Shown here: positions 26,938-37,358 of the stretch, in pieces
Layout of the letters: the number at the start of each line of letters is the position of its first letter
Numbering within the stretch: the first letter of the stretch is position 1
From: Polyangium mundeleinium
GTDB lineage: Bacteria > Myxococcota_A > Polyangia > Polyangiales > Polyangiaceae
NCBI RefSeq assembly: GCF_028369105.1
Contig: NZ_JAQNDO010000001.1
Span: forward strand, 8,588,501-8,652,500
Length of the DNA stretch: 64,000 nucleotides
Direction: 5' to 3'
Notes under the pieces: generated by a model
What the model was told of the DNA's origin: nothing
Seen by the model: the letters and a program-made list of their open reading frames with translations, nothing else
Databases searched by the model: none
Made by a program: the position numbers and the translations under genes

Positions 26938-27611
26938 CGAATCACCAATCCCGCCGTCGGGCCGAGCCAGTAGGTGCGGTACAATCGCTCGGGATCCCCC
27001 TGCGTGACGTCGTCGATACGCCCCCGAAGGCCGAGATACCACCATTTGTACCCTCCCGCGACCTCGAGATCATAGGCGCGCACCCAGCCCGCGTCCGAGG
27101 TGATGGGCGTGAACCGAAACGACGTGAAAAACCGGATCGAGTTTTTCGGTTTGAGCGTGAGGCGCCCGAGCAAAAGCGGATACCCCGTGCCCCCGCGGCC
27201 GAGCCACACCGGGCGCTCGAGTCCAAAGCCACCGCCCACGCCGAGGACGATCGAGCCGTCCACGCTCCCCTTCCAGCGCGCGGGCGCGAACGCGACGGCG
27301 CCCTCGGCCGCCACGTCGAAGGTGCCCTGCGGCGTGCCGACCATACCGATCTGCGCGAGCACGTCGTACCCCAGCCATTTCCAGGGAAACTCCGAGATGC
27401 CGACCCGCCCCCACAATCCCCAGCCGTTGTACGGCGCGAGCGTGCCCACCCCGAGCCGCTGATCGCCCTGGAAATAAGCGCCGTGCACGTCGAAGCGCCA
27501 GAGCGCGACATGGGAAGGATCGCCGGCCTGCGCGGCCTCCGTGCCCGTGAGAATGCACGCGAGCGCGAGCGCGCCCGCGACCCCACCGATGAATCGTCGT
27601 CCCTCGTGCAC
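26934..27611 (-). CDS. Outer-membrane beta-barrel-like protein
   Basis: From GTG 27611 this encodes 225 residues. A signal peptide (GGVAGALALACILTGTEAAQA) is followed by alternating strands rich in aromatic and Gly residues (ALWRFDVHGAYFQGDQRLGV, SIVLGVGGGFGLE, SIRFFTSFRFTPIT), ending GLVIR. This pattern fits a small outer-membrane barrel. The frame is open much further upstream, but that part is the shadow of the divergent amidotransferase gene. It is coupled to the lipoprotein gene downstream by a 4-bp ATGA overlap. Confidence 0.83.
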   Translation of the reverse strand: MHEGRRFIGGVAGALALACILTGTEAAQAGDPSHVALWRFDVHGAYFQGDQRLGVGTLAPYNGWGLWGRVGISEFPWKWLGYDVLAQIGMVGTPQGTFDVAAEGAVAFAPARWKGSVDGSIVLGVGGGFGLERPVWLGRGGTGYPLLLGRLTLKPKNSIRFFTSFRFTPITSDAGWVRAYDLEVAGGYKWWYLGLRGRIDDVTQGDPERLYRTYWLGPTAGLVIR

Positions 27612-27722
27612 GCGTGATCGCCCCTTCGGGGAGACGATACCATTTCCCGGCGAGGCGGGCGCACGAACCCTCGCGCGTTGGCGCTTGCAAGCGCGCGCCT
27701 CCCGGGCGACATCAGGGCTCCC

Positions 27723-28649
27723 ATGTGCCGCGTCCTCGCCTACCTCGGTGAGCCGATCCCGCTCGAGGATCTGCTCTACAAGCCCGATGTCTCGTTCGTG
27801 AACCAGACCCACCAGGCCGCGTTCTACACCCGGCTGAACCTCGCCGGCTCGGGGCTGCTCGCGTGGGACGCGCGCTCGGAGCGCCCGGAGCTGCCCTTCG
27901 CCTATCGCAGCACGCAGCTCGCCATCTACGATCGGAACCTGCGCGCGCTCGCGGCGAAGGTGCGCGCGACGTCCCTGCTCGCGCACCTGCGCGGCGTGCC
28001 CTACGACACGCGCGCCATCATCCACGAGCAGAACCTGCACCCGTTCCTGTTCGAGGGCGCGAAGCTCGCGCTCGCCCACAATGGGCAGCTCGCGCGGTTC
28101 GACGAGATGAAGTTTGCCCTCTTGCCGAAGATCCGGCCCGAATTCTCACGCGCGATCAAAGGCACGACCGATTCCGAGTGGTTCTACGCGCTCCTGCTCT
28201 CGCAGCTCCCCGATCCGTACGCGGATCTCGGCGCGCTCGACATCGCCCGCGGAGTCACCTCCGCGCTGCGGATCGTGGCGGGGATCCGGCGCGAGCTCGG
28301 GATCCGCACGTTTTCCCCGATGAACCTCTTCCTCTCGGACGGCAATGATCTCGTCGCCGTCTGTTATACCTACGGCCTCGGGCAATACGACGGGCTCGGG
28401 GACGATTTCCATCCGCCGGAGGAGCGGGTGCTCCGGATCTGGTACACGATCGGAAAATCGTACGGCGCGTACGATGGCGAATGGCGCATGCTCGCGGCGG
28501 ACGAGGACGCGAGCTCGTGCATCATCGCCTCGGAGCCGCTCACGCGGGACCACGGGACGTGGCACGCGGTGCCGCTCCAGCACCTCGTGTACGTGAAGCG
28601 ATCCGACGATCGCCCCTCGGTCGAGGTCGTTCCACTCGACATCGAGTAG
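27723..28649 (+). CDS. Class II glutamine amidotransferase
   Basis: The start ATG 27723 places Cys at position 2 (MCRVLAYLGEPIPL), the N-terminal nucleophile of class II amidotransferases; the frame opens 15 codons earlier but that would bury the Cys. The product is 308 residues. Other family features are TSLLAHLRGVPYD, EQNLHPFLFEGAKLALAHNG and GTTDSEWFYALLL. It belongs to the GATase4 / YafJ-EgtC-like group, which lacks a fused synthase domain. It hydrolyses glutamine or a gamma-glutamyl bond; the physiological substrate is not clear. It is divergent from the beta-barrel/lipoprotein pair. Confidence 0.92.
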   Translation: MCRVLAYLGEPIPLEDLLYKPDVSFVNQTHQAAFYTRLNLAGSGLLAWDARSERPELPFAYRSTQLAIYDRNLRALAAKVRATSLLAHLRGVPYDTRAIIHEQNLHPFLFEGAKLALAHNGQLARFDEMKFALLPKIRPEFSRAIKGTTDSEWFYALLLSQLPDPYADLGALDIARGVTSALRIVAGIRRELGIRTFSPMNLFLSDGNDLVAVCYTYGLGQYDGLGDDFHPPEERVLRIWYTIGKSYGAYDGEWRMLAADEDASSCIIASEPLTRDHGTWHAVPLQHLVYVKRSDDRPSVEVVPLDIE

Positions 28650-28679
28650 CTTGCGCTCCCCCGAACGTTCGAGGGCGAA

Positions 28680-29174
28680 TCAGCCGATGTGATGATGGAG
28701 CGCCCGCGCCTCGGCGATGTCCCAGGCGAGGTCTTCGGCGGAGACCACCTGACCGGTCTTCGTCGCGATGAGCGGCACGATCCACCGCGCCGCATCCCCG
28801 ATCTCACCGAAGTTCTTCTCGGGGTACCCCCGGGGCTTGACGAGGCTCGTCGCCTTCACGGAGCCGCGGAGGAGGCTCGACCGCATGCCATCGCCCTCGA
28901 CGACGACCGCGCTCGCGAAGATGTGCGGGGCCAAGAACTCGTCGAGCTTGCGGATCTCGGCGTCGAGGCTGTCGGGGATGGCGAGCCGCTGCGGGATGAG
29001 GACGGCGATGTATCCGAACGACGTCGCCTCGTGGTCGGACGCCTCGAGCAACCAGCGCTTCACGGCGAACGCGCGGCGCACCCGGTCGAGGTTGATGCGG
29101 CCCCAGACCGTCACGAGCACGTGGCCTCGCGTGGCGACGAGATACTCTTCGTCTGCGTCGAGGACCTGAAGCAT
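28680..29174 (-). CDS. Hypothetical protein, STAS-like texture
   Basis: This encodes 164 residues starting [20 protein letters not shown]. It is a soluble alpha/beta protein with no signal peptide. The sequence alternates hydrophobic strands with charged helices ([13 protein letters not shown], [40 protein letters not shown]), which could fit a STAS or activator-of-Hsp90-like fold. I do not recognise a named family. It is convergent with the amidotransferase gene. Confidence 0.75.
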   Translation of the reverse strand: MLQVLDADEEYLVATRGHVLVTVWGRINLDRVRRAFAVKRWLLEASDHEATSFGYIAVLIPQRLAIPDSLDAEIRKLDEFLAPHIFASAVVVEGDGMRSSLLRGSVKATSLVKPRGYPEKNFGEIGDAARWIVPLIATKTGQVVSAEDLAWDIAEARALHHHIG

Positions 29175-29221
29175 CGTGTTCCTTTATCCAGCCCAGCCCG
29201 CCCGCGTCAAGGGGCGAGGGG

Positions 29222-29466
29222 TCAAGGCATGGCGTGGGCGTCCAGGAAATCGAGTATGTAGTCCGTCGCAGCGAGGGCGCCCATTCCCATGGCGGAGCCG
29301 CCCGCCAGCCATTCGTCGCTCCCGCCGTCGATCGTGTAGAGCCCGACGTCGGCGCCCGCATCGCCGCCGGTTTGGCGCTCGCAACGCGCCTTGCCTTGCC
29401 CGTGCGTCGTTTGGGTCTCCGCGTTGCAACCATTCCGCGTCGTCCAGCTTTCGATCGTGCTGGGCG
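29222..29466 (-). pseudogene. 3' relic of a PHB depolymerase / LpqC-type esterase gene
   Basis: A minus-strand frame ending with TGA at 29222 reads [12 protein letters not shown], then [23 protein letters not shown], and [15 protein letters not shown]. From memory, this is the C-terminal signature of poly(3-hydroxybutyrate) depolymerase-like esterases (W--RNGC, C, GADV-L-TI-GGGH-WPGG, ATD-I--F---H). The catalytic His of the GGGHTW motif is replaced (GGSDEW), and no upstream part with the nucleophile Ser is in frame. It is therefore a decayed fragment. The rest of the gap to 29712 shows nothing else. Confidence 0.55.
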
Positions 29467-29712
29467 CCGAGCGGGATCCAAGCCGAGATCCAAGCGCGCA
29501 TGCCTCGATGGTACGTTCCCTCCTGCGCGCTGTCCCGCGCGGGGCAGCTTTGTGATGCCTTCGCGCGACCTCGTTTCTTTGCAGCGTGGGTGCATGAAGC
29601 CCGACGCGGCAATCCGTCGCCGCGCAACCAGACCGTCGATCGCTGCAATTGTCCGCCCCCCTGCGAACGCGCCCTTGGCACGCGCCTACCGCCTCGGGTA
29701 CACCTTCGCCCG

Positions 29713-31359
<1,647 letters not shown>

Positions 31360-31366
31360 GAGGACC

Positions 31367-32125
31367 GTGCGCGCCCAGACTCCGTATCGTCAGGCCGATC
31401 CGCTGGGCGCGCTCGTCTCGGAGCACCCCGTCTCGCTCGCCCAGCAGGGCATTCGTATCGGCGTGGGGCTCTTCTGCCTCCTCGTCGCGGCCGATTGTGT
31501 CGCCCTGCCGTTCTTCATCATCCCGGACCACCTGGGGCACGATCTCGCGAGCCTCGTCGTCTTCGGCGGGGCCGCGCTCGTCTTCGGCGCGCTCGGGTTC
31601 TGGGCCTTCTCCCATTTCGTGCGGGCGCGTGGGCAACGCGTGGAGGTGCACGAGGAGGGGCTGCGCATCGGGCGCGGCAACGACACGAGGGACCTGCGCT
31701 TTCAAGACATCACGTCCGTCGGAGGCCTGTTCTGGGAGGCGCTCGGTGACGCCCCGCCCGCGGTCTCGGCGCTCTGGATCGACGATCGCACAGGCGACCG
31801 CATCCGCCTGCCCACGCCCGTCCGCGACCCGTACAAGCTCGGCCGCGAGCTCGCGGCCCGCACCTTCGATCGCCGGCTGGAGGAGGCCGAACGGCGCATC
31901 CAGGAGAAAGGGCGCGTGTTGTTCGGGCGCTGCATGCTCGACGAGATGCGCCTGCACCTCGGCGAGGGGGACGCGGTCTCGCGGCAGGCCGTCCGGCGCG
32001 CGAAGCTCTCGTCGCGATGGATCGAGGTGCGGCTCGATCCCGGCGGCAAGCGCCTCGTGCCGACGGAAGAGGTCCCCGACGCGGACGTCTTGCTCGTGAT
32101 GCTGCGGCCCAAGGCCGAAGCCTGA
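31367..32125 (+). CDS. Membrane protein with two helices and PH-like domains
   Basis: This encodes 252 residues from GTG 31367, with a perfect AGGAGG just before it, and it follows the fumarase stop by 7 bp, so the two genes are co-transcribed. Two membrane segments lie at about residues 28-50 and 60-82. The rest is cytoplasmic beta-rich sequence (VEVHEEGLRIGRGND, ALWIDDRTGDRIRLP) resembling PH-like or DUF6585-type domains. The function is unknown, and no direct link to fumarase is implied beyond the shared transcript. Confidence 0.8.
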   Translation: MRAQTPYRQADPLGALVSEHPVSLAQQGIRIGVGLFCLLVAADCVALPFFIIPDHLGHDLASLVVFGGAALVFGALGFWAFSHFVRARGQRVEVHEEGLRIGRGNDTRDLRFQDITSVGGLFWEALGDAPPAVSALWIDDRTGDRIRLPTPVRDPYKLGRELAARTFDRRLEEAERRIQEKGRVLFGRCMLDEMRLHLGEGDAVSRQAVRRAKLSSRWIEVRLDPGGKRLVPTEEVPDADVLLVMLRPKAEA

Positions 32126-32128
32126 GCT

Positions 32129-33355
32129 TCACTCGAGCGGAATGGGCTCCACGTGTTTGGCGGCCCTCTCGCGCCGGAGCGCCCGCGCGCGCCGCCCCTC
32201 CAAGGCGATCGGATCGTCCGCGAGGAAACGCTCGTTCGACTGCGGGGGCAGCGGCCCTTTGCCTTTCTCCACGAGGCGCCCTTCGTACCAGCGCCGATAG
32301 GTGTGCGTGCGGTAGGCGCGGTACGCCGCGATGCCGGCGAGCACCACGGCGGCGCACCAGGGGGGGACCCACACCGAGCTCCCCTGCCCGAGCGCCGTCG
32401 CCGTCGAAAAGCCCGGGACACGCCGGAGCCATATCTCCCCCGGCCCCGCCGGCAGCTCCAGGTAATCGTCCTCGTCGACCTCGATGCCCCGGCTGAAGCG
32501 CACCGTGCCCGGCGGCGATTCGTACCGAATGTCGACGCCCTGGTGCACGGTCGTCTTGCCTTTGCTCGTCCTCTCGAACGTCCGTTTGCCGAGGTACGTC
32601 GCGACCACGTTCTCCCCGAAGAGCAGGCGCGCCCGGTAGGTGCCGAGCGGGATGAGCATGACGAGCCCGAGGAACCCCACCCACGCGCACGTCCAGACAA
32701 AGGCCCGCGCGCGGAGTTCGTGGCGGCGGGAGAGGCTCTCCGTCGAGACGTGCATGCCTTTCTGCGGCGAGGGCTTCATCGTCCAGCCCGTCGTGGCGGC
32801 CTGGCGATAGCCCGCGGTCTCCCCGACCTCTTCGGGATCCGGCGCCCTGTGCAGCCGCCCCTCCACCACGACCCGCTCGCCCGGCAAAAGCTCGGCGCGC
32901 AGCTTCCGCTTCGACGAATGCAGCCATTCTTTTTGATCGAGCGTGTCGACGAGCAGCACGTCCTCGGGCGGCTCGACCCGGATGCGGGCGCCCGTGTCGT
33001 GACGCAGATAAAACGGCCGCGCGCGGGTCTCGCGCTCCGTCTCCGTCCACGTGTGTGTCTTGTTGTTGTTCTTGTCGGCCTCTTCGCTCCCCTCCTGCGA
33101 GATCGTCACCCGCACGGCCTCGAACTCGCCCTCTGCGAACTCGACCGTGCCGGCGACGAACCGCGCCCCCTCGAAGAGCGCGGCCTTCGGCTTGATCACG
33201 GCGTCCGCCTCGACGGCCGCGCGGCGCGCGCGCAGGATCTCGCGCACGCAAAACGCGATCACGAGGACCATGACGGCGTCGATCGCGAAGACGGCGATGT
33301 ACGCCCACGGCGGCTCGATGTGGTTGTCCTCGAAGACCTTGACGATGGGTTGCAA
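32129..33355 (-). CDS. Membrane protein with GIDE-like domain
   Basis: This encodes 408 residues. It has one N-terminal membrane helix (IAVFAIDAVMVLVIAFCV), a cytoplasmic or periplasmic domain, a second helix near 225-250 (FVWTCAWVGFLGLVMLIPLG) and a third near 355-372. Residues about 100-165 (ARPFYLRHDTGARIRVEP, VVVEGRLHRAP) resemble the GIDE domain first described in a mitochondrial E3 ligase and common in bacterial membrane proteins. There is no RING finger. It starts 15 bp after the stop of the zinc-ribbon gene on the same strand, indicating an operon. The role is unknown. Confidence 0.8.
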   Translation of the reverse strand: MQPIVKVFEDNHIEPPWAYIAVFAIDAVMVLVIAFCVREILRARRAAVEADAVIKPKAALFEGARFVAGTVEFAEGEFEAVRVTISQEGSEEADKNNNKTHTWTETERETRARPFYLRHDTGARIRVEPPEDVLLVDTLDQKEWLHSSKRKLRAELLPGERVVVEGRLHRAPDPEEVGETAGYRQAATTGWTMKPSPQKGMHVSTESLSRRHELRARAFVWTCAWVGFLGLVMLIPLGTYRARLLFGENVVATYLGKRTFERTSKGKTTVHQGVDIRYESPPGTVRFSRGIEVDEDDYLELPAGPGEIWLRRVPGFSTATALGQGSSVWVPPWCAAVVLAGIAAYRAYRTHTYRRWYEGRLVEKGKGPLPPQSNERFLADDPIALEGRRARALRRERAAKHVEPIPLE

Positions 33356-33370
33356 GGGACGCTCCGGGGG

Positions 33371-34645
33371 TCAACGGCAGGCGCTCAAGGCGCCCACGAT
33401 TCGCTTCCAATCCGGGGCGCTGAGCCGTCCGGGAAGCCAGTGCACGCGGGCCTCGTTCTCCCCGATCCTGAGCCACATCTTGCCCAGGGCGAACTCGTAA
33501 TCGCGCTTCTTGGCCAGGTAATCGCGATCCTCCACCTTGGCCTTGCCGAGCTTGCCCTCCAGGCACGCGACCAGGGCCTCGCGGCGCTCCGGGAACGCCT
33601 TGGTCCCGCGCATGGCCGCGGTCCGGAGCGTGCCCCCCTTCTCGTTGGGGTAGGAGAGCTCGGCGTTCCGCAGGAGCGGGTGATCCACGGAGACGGTGAC
33701 GCTGAGATCGATGAACGTGGACAAGGATGCGCCGGGGAACTTCTGGGTCAGGGTCGCGGCGGCCTTGTCGACGGTCGTCGTGAGGTCGATCGTCTCCAGC
33801 GCGGCGAAGGGGTGCGGCGCGCCGATCCAGCGGGCTTCCTCGACGGTCGGGCCGCTCCCCGCGCCGAAGACGGCGTGCAGGACGAGCTTCCACACGGCGA
33901 CGAGCTGCACCTTGGCTTGCGCGCTCGTACCGCCCACGCGCGCCCCCAGCACGGAGGCGGAGACGAGGCCGGTCTTCGCGTCGGTGTTCACGGACACGAG
34001 GCCCGCCCAGTTCCAGCTTCCGTTCACGAGCCCACCGTGCAGGCGGCTCCCGAGGGCCTCGATCCCCTTGGGATCCGGGGTCGCTCCGGAGCGCTGCACG
34101 AGCGTGAAGCTCTGCGGAAACGCGGGCTCCTTGTCGTCGTACATGAACGAGATGCTCTGGTAGCGCGGGTGCGAGACGGACACGACGAGCATGGAGCCCA
34201 TGGGGCTGCCGGAGAGCGCCTTCGCGAGGTTTTCCCGAGACTGGTCGATTCGAACGGCCGCGAGCTCCTGGGGCGTCTTGCCCGGCAGCACGCCCCCCAC
34301 GATCCCGCCCTTCTTCGAGGAGCCGCCCTTGGTGGGGCCAAGCGTGAGGAGGAGGACGGGGACGAGCGCCGCGGCGAACGAGACGCCCACCAGGAGGACG
34401 ATCCAGTTCGCGCGCGTGTTCGCGCGCAAGGTCACTTCGTGATACGCGAGCGCCTGGTTCGACGGGGCCGGGAACTGCGGGGGCGGGGTCCACTGCGAGG
34501 GCGGGCGGAAGTCACGGGGGGTCTCGGCGGAGACGGTCCGGAGGAGGCGGCGCTCGCTGGTGGTGTCGCAGTAGCGGCACTTCGTGAGCGCCGCTTCGGG
34601 CTTCACGTCGAGCGGCGCACCGCAGTGGCGACATTCGAGGATCAT
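33371..34645 (-). CDS. Zinc-ribbon membrane-anchored protein
   Basis: This encodes 424 residues. An N-terminal zinc ribbon is formed by CRHCGAP and CRYCDTT (residues 5-27). A Pro-rich linker is followed by a single membrane helix (WIVLLVGVSFAAALVPVLLL, near 80-100) and a large presumably extracytoplasmic domain. That domain resembles paired sensor-like folds (ALGSRLHGGLVNGSWNWAG). The cytoplasmic ribbon with a single helix suggests a sensor or assembly factor. It is upstream of and probably co-transcribed with the GIDE-like gene. Its start is 78 bp from a retropepsin relic. Confidence 0.8.
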   Translation of the reverse strand: MILECRHCGAPLDVKPEAALTKCRYCDTTSERRLLRTVSAETPRDFRPPSQWTPPPQFPAPSNQALAYHEVTLRANTRANWIVLLVGVSFAAALVPVLLLTLGPTKGGSSKKGGIVGGVLPGKTPQELAAVRIDQSRENLAKALSGSPMGSMLVVSVSHPRYQSISFMYDDKEPAFPQSFTLVQRSGATPDPKGIEALGSRLHGGLVNGSWNWAGLVSVNTDAKTGLVSASVLGARVGGTSAQAKVQLVAVWKLVLHAVFGAGSGPTVEEARWIGAPHPFAALETIDLTTTVDKAAATLTQKFPGASLSTFIDLSVTVSVDHPLLRNAELSYPNEKGGTLRTAAMRGTKAFPERREALVACLEGKLGKAKVEDRDYLAKKRDYEFALGKMWLRIGENEARVHWLPGRLSAPDWKRIVGALSACR

Positions 34646-34723
34646 GGGCGGGGGGAGGATACCATCAGGAGATCGGGAACCAAGTGCGCCTTGGCCGAAT
34701 GGGGGGGAGGTGGGGCACGGGGG

Positions 34724-34828
34724 ACCGGGGGAATCGAAGCCTCAGGCTTGAAGGGCGGGAGCCGTACGCCCTCGGCCAGCCCCTCGTCGCCCGCGATCTG
34801 CTCTGTCGGAAGGCCGAGCCGCTCGACG
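34724..34828. repeat. 105-bp direct repeat, left copy
   Basis: This sequence is identical base for base to 46673-46777 and lies in the same orientation. It corresponds to the part of the retropepsin-like gene encoding VERLGLPTEQIAGDEGLA and following residues. The two copies bound the Cyt-like gene region. Confidence 0.9.
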
Positions 34829-34915
34829 CAGCAAAGCAAGGCGAAGGTGCACACTGGAGAGAGTAGCGTTTTTCCGCCGCGGGGCGAAGGAGGCGGGAGC
34901 GGGAGCGCAGGCGGG
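34724..34915 (-). pseudogene. Internally deleted copy of the retropepsin-like gene
   Basis: The left copy joins the signal-peptide end of the gene (34829-34915, matching 46999-47080 with a few differences) directly to the VERLGLPTEQ segment. About 220 bp present in the right copy (46778-46998) are missing, including the whole DTG active-site region. The 3' half of the gene is also absent: homology stops after PPFKPEASIPPV. It is therefore a non-functional fragment. Confidence 0.75.
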
Positions 34916-35018
34916 AGCGGGAGCGCAAGCGGGAGGCGCGTGCGAGGGGCGTCGAGGCGCGCGCGAGCGAGGCTGAAGCGCGCGCGCACGACGTGGAGAT
35001 CGTTCGAGACTGTCAGGA

Positions 35019-35175
35019 AGGCGCGCGCACGCGACGTGGAGACGTGTGTGCGCGACTTGGGAGACGTGCCCGCGCGCCTTGGAGACGCGTGCGCGCGACT
35101 TGGGAGACGTGCCCGCGCGCCTTGGAGACGCGTGCGCGCGACTTGGGAGACGTGCCCGCACGCCTTGGAGACGCG
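35019..35175. repeat. Minisatellite with 43-bp period
   Basis: Units begin at 35054, 35097 and 35140, exactly 43 bp apart. Each unit contains two related halves (CTTGGGAGACGTGCCCGCG and CCTTGGAGACGCGTGCGCG). There are no unique spacers, so it is not a CRISPR array. Since 43 is not a multiple of 3, any reading frame through it rotates. Confidence 0.85.
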
Positions 35176-35304
35176 GCCCCGTCGCCAGGTCCCCGCCGTC
35201 GGGATGGTCCTTGAGGCGACCCCATGACGAGGTCCCCGCGGTCGGGTAACACATCTCGCCTGCGTGGTACGACGTTCCTCCACCAACCCGAAGACGGTCC
35301 GCAC

Positions 35305-35500
35305 ACTCGCTTGCTTCGAACAAGCCCTCGCCATTCACCGCGCCCTGGGCAACCGCGCGGACGAGGCCATCCCCCTCGTCGACGTGAGCACCGCTCATTT
35401 TGGCTTGGACAATCCGGCAGCTGCCATCGCCGACCTCGAGCAGGCCCTACCGACCCTTCGCGCCACGGGAAACACGCCCACGGAGGTCGGCGCGCTCTAA
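35305..35500 (+). pseudogene. TPR-protein fragment
   Basis: The plus-strand frame reads CFEQALAIHRALGNRADEA then AIADLEQALPTLRATGN, two recognisable tetratricopeptide helices of the kind found in regulatory and CHAT-type TPR proteins. The frame has no credible start and stops after about 65 codons. It is a remnant of a larger gene. Bases 35501-35784 show nothing coding that I can support. Confidence 0.5.
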
Positions 35501-35784
35501 GATGCGCGCGGTGCGGAGCGACGGTGCGGGCGCTCGTGCCGATATGAACGTGTGGGTGAGGATGGCAGAGTAGTGCTAAGCGCGCTTCCGGAATGGCGAG
35601 GGGCTACGATTCCTTTGCAACGTCGGGGTCCTGACGACAGGATTTGACGCCCCGCGGACCGACGCGGTTTGCATAACCCGGCCGACGACGAGCGCCTTGC
35701 GGTACGAGCAGATGGTCGGTCGCGGCCTGCGCGGCCCGGAGAACGAAGGGACGGCGGAGTGCCTCGTTGTCGATGCATGGCCGG

Positions 35785-35811
35785 CATGGCCTGGGAGCAG
35801 CCCAGGCCATG
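35785..35811 (-). terminator. Strong hairpin after the 128-residue gene
   Basis: A perfect 11-bp stem CATGGCCTGGG / CCCAGGCCATG around AGCAG lies about 35 bp beyond the stop of the minus-strand gene 35846-36232. It probably ends that transcript. Confidence 0.7.
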
Positions 35812-35845
35812 AGGCATTGGCAGCCGGGCCCGACGGCTGGCCGTG

Positions 35846-36232
35846 CTACGGCTTCGGGGAGGTTTTCGACACGTAGTCGACGATGTTCGCGATGTTGATC
35901 GCCAGGGTTTTCATGGCCTCGAGCCCCACGTAGAGGGCGGCATCGCGGGTGTGATCCTTCCACTCCTTATGCAGCTCGAGGATGAAGCCCGCGCCGAGGA
36001 GGTCGCTCAGCGAGCTCGCGAGCGAGCCCGTGCGCGCCGCATACTTCCTCGCCTTCACGACGGCCGCGTCCGTGGGGGAGAGAGGCGCGCTGGGACGGGG
36101 GTCCTCCAGATCCTCGGCGGGCGTGTACACGACCTGAAGAATGCTCTCCAGGCCTTCACTGACCACCTTGGTCAGTTTTTCCGTTCGCTTGATCCCTACC
36201 GTGGCGGGCTCGGAGAAGTTCGCGTTCGACAT
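35846..36232 (-). CDS. Small helical protein under a sigma-54 promoter in the Cyt-like cluster
   Basis: This encodes 128 residues starting MSNANFSEPATVGIKRTEKL, with AAAGGATAACC before the ATG. It is soluble and helical with no signal peptide; the C-terminal half (LLGAGFILELHKEWKDH, AMKTLAINIANIVDYV) is amphipathic. It carries its own near-perfect sigma-54 promoter (36368-36382) and upstream GTAAC array, like the first Cyt-like gene, so the two are probably co-regulated. It could be an accessory or chaperone-like partner of the Cyt-like proteins. No family is recognised. Confidence 0.8.
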   Translation of the reverse strand: MSNANFSEPATVGIKRTEKLTKVVSEGLESILQVVYTPAEDLEDPRPSAPLSPTDAAVVKARKYAARTGSLASSLSDLLGAGFILELHKEWKDHTRDAALYVGLEAMKTLAINIANIVDYVSKTSPKP

Positions 36233-36367
36233 GGTGGTTATCCTTTCTGCTTCGGTTGCTGGCGCACCCAGTGCGGTTCCCCGCAGACGTCTCGCCTCGC
36301 CCTCCTCGACGAATCTATCGGAGGGTCCGGTGTCTTTCCTTTGGGGGCGGTTCGTGTCTCATGTAGA

Positions 36368-36382
36368 GCAATGGGCGTGCCA
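36368..36382 (-). promoter_or_regulatory. Sigma-54 promoter of the 128-residue gene
   Basis: On the minus strand the sequence TGGCACG-CCCA-TTGC matches the sigma-54 -24/-12 consensus (TGGCACG-N4-TTGC) at every position. It lies about 135 bp before the ATG at 36232. Confidence 0.8.
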
Positions 36383-36503
36383 CCTGATTTCCTTGTCCCC
36401 TCTCGATAGGGTGGACTGCGCCGCGCCATCGCGTACGGCCCGGCCTCTGGCTCCGAGGCTCTGGTCATCGCTTCGCCGCGATGCGGGGACGGCCAAAACC
36501 GAT

Positions 36504-36533
36504 GTAACGGTCCCCGTAACCGATACTGTAACG
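36504..36533. promoter_or_regulatory. Triple GTAAC array (candidate activator site)
   Basis: GTAAC occurs three times at exactly 12-bp steps (36504, 36516, 36528), about 120-165 bp upstream of the sigma-54 promoter. This is the usual place for an enhancer-binding protein. The same array recurs at 38381-38410. The flanks of 36233-36695 contain nothing else I recognise. Confidence 0.75.
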
Positions 36534-36695
36534 AAGGCGCGTTCCCACGTCGGGATGCCGGGGCACCCGCCGACTCACACGAGCGGGTCGTATTCGGACC
36601 GAGAGGAATGCTCTCTCCATTGCAAGGACATGCAATGGGTGATGCGTGGGACAAGTCATCCTCCTTTCCGTCGCACAGCGTGGCTACAAATGGCA

Positions 36696-36729
36696 GGAGC
36701 GCCCGCCACACGCGTGTGGCAGGCGCTCC
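36696..36729 (-). terminator. Long terminator hairpin
   Basis: The stem GGAGCGCC / GGCGCTCC continues after one mismatch as GCCACAC / GTGTGGC. It sits 24 bp beyond the stop of the decayed minus-strand gene at 36753. Confidence 0.75.
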
Positions 36730-36752
36730 CAGATTCCCCGCGAGGGTGCGCG

Positions 36753-37209
36753 CTAGAACGACGTCACGGCGACGCCGAGGAAGACGGGCTCGGCGGCAGT
36801 GGACAGGTTGGCCACCTTCAGATCCCTTCCCCCCGAAACGGGCACGGTGCGCGAGTCGCCCGACTCACCGGCGGCGGCGAGGTCACCATGGGTGATGATA
36901 TCTCCACCCCGGCCGACCACGTCGCGAGTTGCATCGATGGGAACGCCGCCATCTTCCCCAGCCCCCACGCGGCACGCACATCCACGTCGAGCCGCACGCA
37001 GTCCCATCGCCGCTCGCGCTCCAGCGCCGGCCCTTCAGCGAGCTGGCCCAGCGCACGCGCGCGATCGACGTCGTGCATGAACTCCTCGAAGGAGCGGTAC
37101 CCCCGCGGCGTCGAGCCGTCCGCGCGGGCAGCAGCAGCAGGCACGAGGAGCAGGAGCGCGGTCAGCGTGGCGCGGGGGAAGGGGTCGGCATGGGGAGCGC
37201 ACGCATCAT
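36753..37209 (-). pseudogene. Frameshifted small secreted-protein gene
   Basis: Two adjacent frames join into one plausible protein. The first has a signal peptide (TLTALLLLVPAAAARADGS), then GYRSFEEFMHDVDRARALGQ and LERERRWDCVRLDVDVRAAW. The second continues GAGEDGGVPIDATRDVVG to FLGVAVTSF at the stop. The shift lies at a run of five C at 36962-36966 (one more base restores it). A second shift at the run of five G at 37174-37178 separates the ATG pair at 37204-37209 from the signal peptide. The gene is either decayed or miscalled. The family is unknown. A strong terminator follows. Confidence 0.5.
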
Positions 37210-37358
37210 GGGACAAACTCGTCCCCGATCCAATCTCGCGCGCAGGCGAACTTGCGGAGCGTGGGGCACGAGAGCGTCCTTCGACTTCGCTCACGCTCCG
37301 CAGTCTGCGTACAGAACGAAGCGGCAGGACCCTGGCATCGCCGCCCGGGGCCGTGCAT

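Noticed and set aside
29176..29712. 5' extension of the fumarase frame
   Set aside because: The upstream 179 codons are not conserved-looking and overlap an esterase relic. ATG 29713 gives the standard family length.
35019..35175. Possible CRISPR array
   Set aside because: Units are contiguous 43-bp copies without unique spacers, and no cas genes are present.
36608..36895. Short frames between 36.2 and 36.75 kb
   Set aside because: They are Arg-rich with no start signals. The segment contains a sigma-54 promoter, a GTAAC array and a terminator instead.
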